A stretch of DNA of 64,000 nucleotides. It comes from Saprospiraceae bacterium. GTDB taxonomy: Bacteria; Bacteroidota; Bacteroidia; Chitinophagales; Saprospiraceae. The stretch is taken from NCBI GenBank assembly GCA_016710265.1, contig JADJJL010000006.1, positions 62,001 to 126,000 on the forward strand, written 5' to 3'. Of this stretch, positions 17,065 to 23,825 are shown in pieces (the stretch's first letter is position 1; the number at the start of each line of letters is the position of its first letter). The notes under the pieces are model-generated. The model was not told where the DNA came from and made no database searches. It saw only the letters and a program-made list of their open reading frames with translations. The position numbers were made by a program, and so were the translations under genes.

Positions 17065-17508
17065 ATGAAAATTACTAAATTCGTTTTAAAAACAAATAGA
17101 GTTGCGCTTATCTTTTTTTCTACAATACTTATTTTGTTTATAACGTCTTGTGGTAGGAAACTATCTTTTAAACCATCTACAATCGTGCCAGGTGCTGAAG
17201 GTACGGTGAGTATAAAAACAGATGAGAATAAGAATTATAGAATTAAGCTTGAAATATTCAATTTGGCAGAACCCAACAAACTAGAATATCCGGGTAAATT
17301 GTACATCGTCTGGATGCAGAATGATCAGAATAGTATTTCAAATCTTGGTCAAATTAAAACATCAAGTAGTTCCTTTTCAAAAAGTTTGAAGGCTTCTTTT
17401 CAAACTGTTAGCTCCTTTAAGCCAGTTAAAATATTTATAACTGCAGAGCAAGAATCCAATATACTAACACCCAGTAGAATTATTATTTTAACCACAGATC
17501 GTTTATAA
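17065..17508 (+). CDS. Putative lipoprotein of unknown function
   Basis: A 147-aa protein with a basic N-terminus, hydrophobic core and lipobox L-F-I-T-S-C (Cys about 29). The mature part is beta-rich (G-A-E-G-T-V-S-I-K, L-Y-I-V-W-M, K-I-F-I-T-A-E), suggesting a small immunoglobulin-like or sandwich domain anchored to a periplasm-facing or surface membrane leaflet. No family recognised. It sits between two near-identical Thivi_2564 genes. Confidence 0.6.
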   Translation: MKITKFVLKTNRVALIFFSTILILFITSCGRKLSFKPSTIVPGAEGTVSIKTDENKNYRIKLEIFNLAEPNKLEYPGKLYIVWMQNDQNSISNLGQIKTSSSSFSKSLKASFQTVSSFKPVKIFITAEQESNILTPSRIIILTTDRL

Positions 17509-17546
17509 AGTCTTAAATCTTTTTTTTAATATTTAAATTTTAAATT

Positions 17547-17714
17547 ATGCCTTTAATAAATATTTTAGTTGTTTTAGTAGTCGTAGGAGTCCTCCTTTGG
17601 TTGGTCAATACCTATGTTCCGATGGATAGCAAAATCAAAAGTATTTTGAATGTCGTCGCTGTTATTATAGTGATTATTTGGCTGTTGAAAGCATTCGGGA
17701 TCGTAGCTTTATAA
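17547..17714 (+). CDS. Thivi_2564-family small membrane protein, copy 2
   Basis: A 55-aa ORF, ATG 17547 to TAA 17712-17714. It reads M-P-L-I-N-I-L-V-V-L and keeps W-L-V-N-T-Y-V-P-M-D, then a second hydrophobic helix ending in A-F-G-I-V-A-L. It is clearly paralogous to the protein at 16841, being shorter by the last residues. A strong hairpin terminator follows at 17781. The duplication around a lipoprotein gene suggests a small unequal duplication of the operon. Confidence 0.8.
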   Translation: MPLINILVVLVVVGVLLWLVNTYVPMDSKIKSILNVVAVIIVIIWLLKAFGIVAL

Positions 17715-17780
17715 GAAAAGCAAGGTTCTTTCTTCCATTCTTCGTGAAACCTTAATTTCTATTTAAAGGAATTTGGGATG

Positions 17781-17820
17781 ATAAAGCATTCTATTAAAAT
17801 TCAGGATGCTTTATTTTTTT
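17781..17820 (+). terminator. Rho-independent terminator after the small-membrane-protein genes
   Basis: Stem ATAAAGCATTC pairs with GGATGCTTTAT, followed by a run of T. The 3' arm plus T-run is duplicated directly downstream (17824-17851). Confidence 0.7.
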
Positions 17821-17851
17821 TACAAAATTCAGGATGCTTTATTTTTTTACA
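17796..17851. repeat. Direct duplication of the terminator 3' arm
   Basis: Two adjacent copies of AAAATTCAGGATGC followed by TTTAT and a T-run: 17796-17823 and 17824-17851. Only the first copy has a complementary 5' arm. Confidence 0.8.
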
Positions 17852-17862
17852 ATGAATATCTA

Positions 17863-17924
17863 TGAATAATGTAATATTTTTAGAAGCAAGTGTAAATTTA
17901 TTGAAAATTTGGACCCGATCTTTA
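17863..17924 (+). promoter_or_regulatory. Candidate AraC-type activated promoter of the Lys-rich small protein
   Basis: Half-site TGAATAATGTAAT (17863-17875), second half-site AGTGTAAAT (17889-17897), -7 box GATCTTTA (17917-17924). GTAA ends 42 and 21 nt upstream of the box. An inverted repeat ATTGAT...ATCAAT (17940-17961) abuts the start codon at 17962 and may mask its ribosome-binding region. Confidence 0.6.
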
Positions 17925-17961
17925 TGCGTCAGTAATTTAATTGATATTAAGTTTAATCAAT

Positions 17962-18141
17962 ATGAGTAAGGATAAGGATAAAGGTAGTAAAAATCAAAAG
18001 AAAGCCCCCGCAGACAAGTCTTCCGGAAAAAAAGTTGTTTCTTCTTATAAGTCAGAAGGCAAGAGCGGTTCTGGTAGCAATCCAAGTTTGGATGTTTTTG
18101 TGCCTAAATCAGATGGGAAGTCTGATGGCAAACGCAAATAA
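17962..18141 (+). CDS. Small lysine/serine-rich protein
   Basis: A 59-aa, strongly basic, low-complexity protein (start M-S-K-D-K-D-K-G-S-K, end S-D-G-K-S-D-G-K-R-K), with no signal peptide or membrane segment. It is probably disordered and could bind nucleic acid or polyphosphate; this is inference from composition only. It is a real gene candidate because it has its own promoter of the shared ATGTAA type, ends in TAATAA and is followed by a terminator at 18237. ATG 17962 is chosen over an upstream in-frame TTG-like start. Confidence 0.6.
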   Translation: MSKDKDKGSKNQKKAPADKSSGKKVVSSYKSEGKSGSGSNPSLDVFVPKSDGKSDGKRK

Positions 18142-18236
18142 TAAGAAGAATTTTATTCTGAGAGTGCTATAGATGACATTTTAATTAATCCTCATATTGC
18201 TTTGGTCATCTTACCATTCGATCTTAGGTCAGAACA

Positions 18237-18271
18237 AAGCCCGCTCCTGTAAACAGAAACGGGCTTTTTAT
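18237..18271 (+). terminator. Rho-independent terminator
   Basis: AAAGCCCG pairs with CGGGCTTT (with loop CTCCTGTAAACAGAAA), followed by T-rich sequence. It ends the Lys-rich gene and may serve the convergent outer-membrane protein gene on the other strand through its A-run. Confidence 0.75.
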
Positions 18272-18315
18272 TATGGAACAATCTACGAAACACAATGAAT
18301 CAGGATCCCTAAATC

Positions 18316-18984
18316 CTAAAATCGATAACCAAGGGATAGGCCAAAGCCAGTATTTTTAATCGATTTTTCATCAGAAGATAATGGGTTACGATTATCTTTA
18401 GGATTTATTTTTAACATCCCAAGCTGGGTATTAAAATTAAGAAATATGCCATTGTTTAATTCATAACCGACAAAGATATTACCTCCAGCGTCCAATGCTT
18501 TAAAATAAGTGGTAGACAATGGATCTGATAATTCGATGGTGTTTTTAAATTCTATATCTGATTCTACACTCCCACCTGAGCCTTCATTTTTGACCTTACC
18601 TAGAATCCCATAAGCCAAGTATGGCCCAAATCCAAGCATGAAATACCCTGGTCCAAGGACAGTTTTAAAAACCAAATTCAATGGCAGCTCTATATAAGAA
18701 AGACGATACGTACTAGTAAAGAGTCCATCTTCATTTTTAGCGCCTTTGGTGCTAAACAATAGTCCAGGTTGAAAATAAAATTCGGATGCAATAGGAATTT
18801 GAGCATTGACCCCTGCGTGAAAACCAGTGATCAAATCATTGTCTAGTTTTGCTCCGAGTTCATCTTTACCGGTTAGGTTTTGTAGATTTAAACCACCAAG
18901 AACCGCAAAGGAAGTAGAATTCTGAGCTGTCGAAAAAGCGACTGTGCTTAAAAACATAAATACTATATACATTACTTTTGTCAT
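18316..18984 (-). CDS. PorT-like outer-membrane beta-barrel protein
   Basis: A 222-aa protein with a signal peptide (about 1-20, cleavage near F-S-T-A-Q), alternating hydrophobic strands (F-A-V-L-G-G-L-N-L-Q, F-H-A-G-V-N-A, F-Y-F-Q-P-G-L-L-F-S-T-K-G-A) and a C-terminal strand ending G-L-S-L-G-Y-R-F. This is the outer-membrane beta-barrel family near PorT that is abundant in Bacteroidota; the role is unknown. It starts 25 bp after the OmpA/glycine-zipper stop codon, so the two form an operon read from the promoter at 19733. A second member of the family is at 21934. Confidence 0.8.
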   Translation of the reverse strand: MTKVMYIVFMFLSTVAFSTAQNSTSFAVLGGLNLQNLTGKDELGAKLDNDLITGFHAGVNAQIPIASEFYFQPGLLFSTKGAKNEDGLFTSTYRLSYIELPLNLVFKTVLGPGYFMLGFGPYLAYGILGKVKNEGSGGSVESDIEFKNTIELSDPLSTTYFKALDAGGNIFVGYELNNGIFLNFNTQLGMLKINPKDNRNPLSSDEKSIKNTGFGLSLGYRF

Positions 18985-19009
18985 AATCGTTTGATTTTTT
19001 TATTAGATA

Positions 19010-19684
19010 TTATTGACCAGCCTGATTAACAGCTTCTTTTTTCATCTTCTCGTTGGCGGTAATTAAAAATTCAACCCTTCTGTTTTTTTCGCGACCTTCT
19101 GCGCTGTCATTTAGATATTTTGGCAACTTCTCACCAAATCCTTTGATGTTTAAGCGATGACTGGCTGTTCCTTTTTGGGATAAGTAATTGGATACTGCTT
19201 TAGCTCTTTGGATCGATAGATTTTGATTGTAGGAGTTGCTACCTTTGCTATCTGTGTGCCCTTGAATTTCATTGTCTGTGTCTGAATGAGTATTTAAAAT
19301 TTCTGCCAAATTATCCAAGTTTCCTTTTGCCTGATTGGATAAAGTGGATTTGTCAAATGAAAAAAGAATGCTACTTGTGAATTCTACCACAATGCCTTCA
19401 CCAACTCTAATGACTTCGGCATCTGGTACAGCAGATTTAATTTCTCTAGCTTGTTTATCCATTTTATTTCCTATTAACGCACCGGCACTTCCACCCACTG
19501 CTGCACCAATGATTGCACCTAAAGCAGTGTTTCCTGAAGCTTTACCTATAACTGCACCCATTCCTGCACCGGCCGCTGTACCAATTATGGCACCTTTTTT
19601 TGTTTTATTAAATGGGGCGCATCCTGTATAAATTAAAAGTGTCAGAATAAAAAAGGGGAATAGTATAATTTTTATCGAATTCAT
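19010..19684 (-). CDS. OmpA-family lipoprotein with glycine-zipper domain
   Basis: A 224-aa lipoprotein with signal and lipobox L-I-Y-T-G-C (Cys about 22). A glycine-zipper membrane segment follows (about 32-72, repeated G-A-x-I-G-x-A-x-G). A C-terminal OmpA domain (about 105-210) has F-S-F-D-K-S-T-L, the peptidoglycan-binding I-Q-G-H-T-D-S-K-G-S and N-R-R-V-E-F. It resembles YiaD and should tie the outer membrane to peptidoglycan. Its promoter carries the ATGTAA half-sites on the minus strand, back-to-back with those of the YtxH gene. Confidence 0.88.
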   Translation of the reverse strand: MNSIKIILFPFFILTLLIYTGCAPFNKTKKGAIIGTAAGAGMGAVIGKASGNTALGAIIGAAVGGSAGALIGNKMDKQAREIKSAVPDAEVIRVGEGIVVEFTSSILFSFDKSTLSNQAKGNLDNLAEILNTHSDTDNEIQGHTDSKGSNSYNQNLSIQRAKAVSNYLSQKGTASHRLNIKGFGEKLPKYLNDSAEGREKNRRVEFLITANEKMKKEAVNQAGQ

Positions 19685-19725
19685 AATTTTGATTTTAGGT
19701 TAATATTACATCTTAAATTAAAAGC

Positions 19726-19788
19726 GAAAGGTAAGATCCATTAGTATAAATAAGTTTACATGATTATTTTACAATTTTACATAATTCA
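19726..19788 (-). promoter_or_regulatory. Candidate AraC-type activated promoter of the OmpA/outer-membrane-barrel operon
   Basis: Read on the minus strand: TGAATTATGTAA (19788-19777), CATGTAAAC (19762-19754), and a -7 box TACCTTTC (19733-19726). GTAA ends 43 and 22 nt upstream of the box, the same geometry as in the other five promoters. Confidence 0.6.
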
Positions 19789-19806
19789 TAGTTTTCGCTA
19801 AATATG

Positions 19807-19869
19807 TGAATAATGTAAAGTAATTTTTGAATAGTGTAATGTAATTGCTATCAAGGATGGTGATCTTTG
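19807..19869 (+). promoter_or_regulatory. Candidate AraC-type activated promoter of the YtxH gene
   Basis: TGAATAATGTAAAG (19807-19820), TGAATAGTGTAAT (19828-19840), -7 box GATCTTTG (19862-19869). GTAA ends 43 and 22 nt upstream of the box. This is the clearest pair of direct repeats: 12 and 13 bp sites exactly 21 bp apart. An inverted repeat GATGA-tgt-TCATC follows at 19878-19890. Confidence 0.65.
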
Positions 19870-19910
19870 CAAAAGTTGATGATGTTCATCAGCAGGTAAT
19901 CTATTGACAA

Positions 19911-20198
19911 ATGAATAAGGCAAAATTATTAATTGGAATTATAGCCGGCACGGCAGCTGGTGCCGCATTGGGTATTCTTTTAGCGCCAAACAAGGGATCT
20001 TCCACAAGAAAAAGAATTTATAATGAAGGAGATTCCTTTCTACATAAATTAAGTGATAAGTTTGCAAATGTAATCGATGGATTTTCCGATCAATTATTTT
20101 CAGCCAAAGAAAAAGTGCAAAATGTAGTTAAAAATGGCAAAACTGAATTGATAGAAAATGAATCTAGATTAGATGATAGGGCTAAAAAATTAGTTTAA
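19911..20198 (+). CDS. YtxH-family general stress protein
   Basis: A 95-aa protein. The N-terminal glycine-rich hydrophobic segment (about 5-27, G-I-I-A-G-T-A-A-G-A-A-L-G-I-L-L-A-P) followed by the basic K-G-S-S-T-R-K-R-I is the YtxH signature. The rest is amphipathic helix (D-K-F-A-N-V-I-D-G-F and V-Q-N-V-V-K-N-G-K). YtxH proteins are small membrane-associated proteins induced in general stress; no biochemical role is known. It has its own candidate activated promoter, divergent from OmpA. Confidence 0.85.
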   Translation: MNKAKLLIGIIAGTAAGAALGILLAPNKGSSTRKRIYNEGDSFLHKLSDKFANVIDGFSDQLFSAKEKVQNVVKNGKTELIENESRLDDRAKKLV

Positions 20199-20353
20199 AA
20201 TAAATTTAGAATATAACATTTAAGAGGCCATTTCCAGCTGATGGAACTGGTTTCTTGAATCGTTTTATTTAGGTCATCATGGCCTTTTGATGATTTCAAT
20301 TTATAAACTTCAATTTGAAATTTGATTTTTGTTATAATAATAGAATAATTAAA

Positions 20354-20695
20354 ATGGAAAATAATATTGATATAGAGAAATCCAAAGTTTTTATAATCGT
20401 AGAAATCATTGAATATGTTCCAAATTCTGTGGTAATTAAGACAATTATTAAAAAATCTACCGGTAATATATCCGTAGTTTCTTTTGATTCCGGAGAAACA
20501 CTCACTGAAAAAAGGTCCCCATTTGACACCTTTATTCAAGTGATCGATGGTAACGCAGAAATTTTAATCGACGATATTTCCAAAATTTTGGGGATTGGAG
20601 AATCGATTATTATTCCAGCTCATGCCAGACACATCATTAAGGCAAATGAAAGATTTAAAATGATATCAACCATTATTAAAAGTGGATATGAATAA
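20354..20695 (+). CDS. Cupin-domain protein lacking the metal-binding histidine pair
   Basis: A 113-aa cytosolic protein. It has a single cupin fold: T-G-N-I-S-V-V-S-F-D-S-G-E-T-L (cupin motif 1 region), F-D-T-F-I-Q-V-I-D-G-N-A-E-I and G-E-S-I-I-I-P-A-H-A-R-H (motif 2). Motif 1 has F-D-T-F where H-x-H is normal, so a catalytic metal site is unlikely. It is more probably a small-molecule or regulatory cupin. ATG 20354 is used; the frame opens at 20315. It ends 64 bp before the second AraC gene and may be its partner. Confidence 0.72.
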   Translation: MENNIDIEKSKVFIIVEIIEYVPNSVVIKTIIKKSTGNISVVSFDSGETLTEKRSPFDTFIQVIDGNAEILIDDISKILGIGESIIIPAHARHIIKANERFKMISTIIKSGYE

Positions 20696-20759
20696 TAATT
20701 TTTATTTGTATGATATTTTAAATTTATTAAAAACTAAATTAGAAGTCTGCTAGGCATTT

Positions 20760-21329
20760 ATGAAGTTATATATTAAATACATGGTTAGTATCAGATGTAA
20801 GAATCTAGTCAAATTTGAACTCCAGCAAATGGGCATTCCATTTTTGAGTATCGATTTGGGTATGGTAGAACTTCCGTCAGAGATTAGTGAAGATGATTTT
20901 GCACATTTGAAAAAAAAATTACTTAAATCTGGACTTGAGTTGATGGATGATAAGCGGAGTTTATTGATTGATCAAGCAAAGAATTTAATCAAAGATATGA
21001 TTTATTATTCAGAAGAAATGCCAGAGGAAAGTTATGCCGATTATATTAGCAGAAAATTGGATTGTGATTACAATTATTTGGCAGGTATATTTTCAGAAGT
21101 AAAAGGTACAACTATTCAAAAGTACATCATTCAGCATAAGGTGGAAAGAGTAAAAGAGTTGTTAATTTATGATGAGCTTAGTCTGACTGAAATATCTTAT
21201 AAATTGCAGTACAGTAGTGTGGCGCATTTGTCCAATCAGTTTAAAAAAATCACCGGACTTTCTCCTTCTTTTTTCAAGCAGCTAAAGTTGGAACGAAAAT
21301 CTAATTTGGCAAAACTAGCAAACATGTAA
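20760..21329 (+). CDS. Short AraC-family transcriptional regulator (paralog 2)
   Basis: 189 aa, co-linear with the regulator at 15318: same start M-K-L-Y-I-K-Y-M-V-S-I-R-C-K, same L-L-K-S-G-L-E-L-(M/L)-D-D-K mid-section, and the AraC domain with L-T-E-I-S-Y-K-L-Q-Y-S-S-V-A-H-L-S-N and F-K-K-I-T-G-L-S-P-S-F-F-K. The recognition helices are nearly identical, so both probably read the same or very similar DNA half-sites. The N-terminal halves differ more, which would allow different signals. The gene is directly upstream of one of the ATGTAA promoters. Confidence 0.88.
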   Translation: MKLYIKYMVSIRCKNLVKFELQQMGIPFLSIDLGMVELPSEISEDDFAHLKKKLLKSGLELMDDKRSLLIDQAKNLIKDMIYYSEEMPEESYADYISRKLDCDYNYLAGIFSEVKGTTIQKYIIQHKVERVKELLIYDELSLTEISYKLQYSSVAHLSNQFKKITGLSPSFFKQLKLERKSNLAKLANM

Positions 21330-21379
21330 TTTTCCGAATTTGTAATGTAAGGTCGGAGAATTATTTCTTTTGACCTTTG
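21323..21379 (+). promoter_or_regulatory. Candidate AraC-type activated promoter of the interrupted lipoprotein gene
   Basis: CATGTAAT (21323-21330, overlapping the end of the AraC gene), GTAATGTAA (21342-21350) and -7 box GACCTTTG (21372-21379). GTAA ends 42 and 21 nt upstream of the box. A 7-bp perfect inverted repeat TGTGAAA-atta-TTTCACA follows at 21383-21400. Confidence 0.6.
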
Positions 21380-21438
21380 TGCTGTGAAAATTATTTCACA
21401 AATATTCCGCCAACTGCGGAGAAAAATAATAAAAAACA

Positions 21439-21879
21439 ATGAAAAAATCAATCTTTATTTTAAACTTACTCCTAGTATCTACGAGTTTCTTATTGACCAA
21501 TTGTAGTAGCCCTTCACAGAAAGTTGAAGAAGCAAAAGAAGACGTTACAGAAGCTGAGTCTGATTAGGTAAAAGCTCAACAAGAGTATGCTACAGACATT
21601 GAAGCTTTTAGATTGCAAACTGCTGCACGTACTGAAGCAAATAACAAGAGTATTGCAGAATTTAATGCAAGGACCAGCAATGAGAAAAAAGAACTACAAG
21701 CAGAATTCCAAAAGAAAATTGCTGAGTTAGAACAAAAGAATAGCGATATGAAGAAAAAAATGGATGAGTATAAGGCAGATAGTAAAGAGCAATGGGATGC
21801 ATTTAAAGCTGAATTCAATAGGGATATGGATGAATTAGGCATAGCACTTAAAGATCTAACTGTTAAGAACAACAAATAG
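21439..21879 (+). pseudogene. Coiled-coil lipoprotein gene interrupted by an in-frame TAG
   Basis: ATG 21439 opens a signal peptide with lipobox L-L-T-N-C (Cys about 22), then an acidic helix (V-E-E-A-K-E-D-V-T-E-A-E-S-D). Codon 43 (21565-21567) is TAG. The same frame then continues for 104 codons of typical coiled-coil sequence (E-L-Q-A-E-F-Q-K-K-I-A-E-L-E-Q-K) to TAG 21877-21879. A single base change from a sense codon (for instance TTG or AAG) explains it. Promoter, leader hairpin and reading frame are otherwise intact, so the change is recent, a sequencing error, or read through. Confidence 0.7.
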
Positions 21880-21933
21880 TCTGTTAAGAGTTAAACCTAT
21901 TATTATTTAAAAAAATATTTTAAGAAAAGTATC

Positions 21934-22572
21934 ATGAAGAATTTATTTTTAATTTCGATAACTATGCTCTTAGCGAGCCAAGTCATATTAGCACAAACAG
22001 ATGACCTCTCCAGAGGTAAATTTCATTTAGGAATTAAAGCAGGAGCCAACTTAGCCAATGTATATGACGCAGATGGTGAGGATTTTAAGGCAGACCCTAA
22101 AATTGGATTTGCAGGCGGTGTCTTTTTCTCAATACCAATTAGCAATATGATAGGAATTCAACCTGAGATTTTATATTCTCAGAAAGGGTTTCAAGGAGAA
22201 GGTACTCTGTTGGGAAGTCCTTACAGTTTCACAAGAACCACAGATTTTATTGATTTGCCATTATTTCTGGTTATAAAACCTTTGCCAATTCTTTCTATAC
22301 TGGTGGGTCCACAATGGTCTTACCTTTTAAAAAGAACAGACCGATTTAAGAGCAATTTTGGAAATTCACAACAAATTGAAGAATTCGATAACGATAATAT
22401 TCGAAAAAATATATTGTCTGCCACTTTAGGAGTAGATGTCAATCTCACGAAAGTGATATTTGGGGCAAGAGCCGGTTGGGACTTATACACCAACAATGGC
22501 GATGGAACTTCACAGACCCCGCGTTATAAAAATGCTTGGGTGCAAGCAACTGTGGGTTACCGATTTTTATAA
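21934..22572 (+). CDS. PorT-like outer-membrane beta-barrel protein
   Basis: 212 aa, signal peptide about 1-20 (ending V-I-L-A-Q), then barrel strands starting F-H-L-G-I-K-A-G-A-N-L-A-N and I-G-F-A-G-G-V-F-F, the typical I-Q-P-E-I-L-Y-S-Q-K-G segment, and a C-terminal W-V-Q-A-T-V-G-Y-R-F-L. It lies 54 bp after the interrupted lipoprotein gene and probably shares its activated promoter. A terminator follows. Function within the family is unknown. Confidence 0.82.
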   Translation: MKNLFLISITMLLASQVILAQTDDLSRGKFHLGIKAGANLANVYDADGEDFKADPKIGFAGGVFFSIPISNMIGIQPEILYSQKGFQGEGTLLGSPYSFTRTTDFIDLPLFLVIKPLPILSILVGPQWSYLLKRTDRFKSNFGNSQQIEEFDNDNIRKNILSATLGVDVNLTKVIFGARAGWDLYTNNGDGTSQTPRYKNAWVQATVGYRFL

Positions 22573-22597
22573 AATATTTTAGATTCCCCTAAGCATA

Positions 22598-22640
22598 AAA
22601 GACTGTCATGATTTATTTCGTGACGGTTTTTTTTTTTGAA
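22598..22640 (+). terminator. Rho-independent terminator
   Basis: The arms AAAAGACTGTCATGA and TCGTGACGGTTTT pair with two mismatches around a TTTAT loop and are followed by a long T-run. Confidence 0.75.
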
Positions 22641-22661
22641 ATAATTTGAGTTTATTCTGAT

Positions 22662-22724
22662 AGAATTATACAAATCTATCTATTTGAAATGTAATGATTT
22701 AAGGTTGATAATAGATCAATTTTG
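22662..22724 (+). promoter_or_regulatory. Candidate AraC-type activated promoter of the DUF3494/OmpA operon
   Basis: Strong half-site TTTGAAATGTAAT (22683-22695) with GTAA ending 22 nt before the -7 box CAATTTTG (22717-22724). A weak upstream half-site AGAATTATACAA ends at the expected 43 nt. An inverted repeat GTGAAA-atac-TTTCAC (22729-22744) follows; its sequence is almost the same as in the promoter at 21372. Confidence 0.55.
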
Positions 22725-22762
22725 TGCTGTGAAAATACTTTCACCGAATTAAATAAATTAAG

Positions 22763-23812
22763 ATGAAAAATTTACTAACAACCTTACTTTTTGTAGCGGT
22801 TGTTTTAATTACAGGATGTCAAAAAGACGACTATAAAGAAATAGTAGGACTTTGTCCGGTGGTCGTTTCCACGAATCCACTAAATGGTGAAGTGGCCGTA
22901 CCACTCGATGCAAATGTGATGGTTACTTTTAATACACCCATGAATCCAAATACCATAAACCAATCCAGTTTTACATTGTACGGACCCAATTTGGTAGCAG
23001 GAACCATATCGTATTCTAATTTAACCGCTACATTCAATCCAACAAATTTACTTTCTCCAAATACAACCTATACAGGTACTGTTTCAACGTTGGTTAAAGA
23101 CATTACGGGAAACGCAATGCAAGTAAATCATGTTTGGAGTTTTGTGACAGGACCTTCTCCAATTAATTTTAGTACAGCTGGACGCTTTGGTGTATTAGCT
23201 GCTATAGGAATCGCCAATTTTGGAAATTCCGAAGTGTGGAATATGGATGTTGGAGTACACAGTGCCAACCGTGCTACAATTACAGGATTTCCTCCAGGTG
23301 TCGTTATCAATGGAGACATCTACGCAATAGATGATGCTTTGCCAATTGGAGTGGCTGCAATGTTGGCAATTGCCAGAACTGATATGATCGCTGCTTATGA
23401 TTATGCCGAAGATGTAAATTCTCCAAATGCGACAATACTTACGGGTGACCAAGGAGGTAAAACTTTAATTCCAGGAATTTACAAATCCATCAATTCACTT
23501 TATGTGCAAGCTGGAAATCTAACTTTGAATGCGCGTGGAGATACGAATGCAGTTTGGATATTTCAGATCGGTGGAGATCTAAGCACACAAGGAGGCTTGG
23601 GCGGAAACATCGTTTTAACCGGAGGCGCCAAATCAAAAAATGTATTTTGGCAAACTGGTATTTCTGCGACCATCGGAGCAGGAACTACTTTTCACGGAAC
23701 CGTGCTTGCATTGAATTCCATTTCTTTAAATGCCAATACCAACATAGTTGGTCAAATGTTTGCCAGAAATGGCTCAGTCAATATGACTTCCACCATTATT
23801 AATAAACCATAA
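22763..23812 (+). CDS. DUF3494 (ice-binding-like) lipoprotein with N-terminal Big_5-type domain
   Basis: A 349-aa lipoprotein (lipobox V-L-I-T-G-C, Cys about 19). Residues about 30-130 form a bacterial Ig-like (Big_5) domain (S-T-N-P-L-N-G-E-V-A-V-P, then V-T-F-N-T-P-M). Residues about 135-345 are DUF3494, with F-G-V-L-A-A-I-G-I-A-N-F-G-N, N-G-D-I-Y-A-I-D-D-A, G-G-K-T-L-I-P-G-I-Y-K, W-I-F-Q-I-G-G-D-L and F-H-G-T-V-L-A. Members of this fold include ice-binding proteins, but many Bacteroidota copies have no proven ice activity. It is first in an operon with the OmpA protein, behind a candidate activated promoter. Confidence 0.85.
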   Translation: MKNLLTTLLFVAVVLITGCQKDDYKEIVGLCPVVVSTNPLNGEVAVPLDANVMVTFNTPMNPNTINQSSFTLYGPNLVAGTISYSNLTATFNPTNLLSPNTTYTGTVSTLVKDITGNAMQVNHVWSFVTGPSPINFSTAGRFGVLAAIGIANFGNSEVWNMDVGVHSANRATITGFPPGVVINGDIYAIDDALPIGVAAMLAIARTDMIAAYDYAEDVNSPNATILTGDQGGKTLIPGIYKSINSLYVQAGNLTLNARGDTNAVWIFQIGGDLSTQGGLGGNIVLTGGAKSKNVFWQTGISATIGAGTTFHGTVLALNSISLNANTNIVGQMFARNGSVNMTSTIINKP

Positions 23813-23825
23813 TCTAAGATCCAAT

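Noticed and set aside
20231..20300. Hairpin CCAG...CTGG and GGCCAT...ATGGCC as a riboswitch before the cupin gene
   Set aside because: Loop sizes are large, arms short, and no known aptamer core is present; more likely a weak terminator after the YtxH gene.
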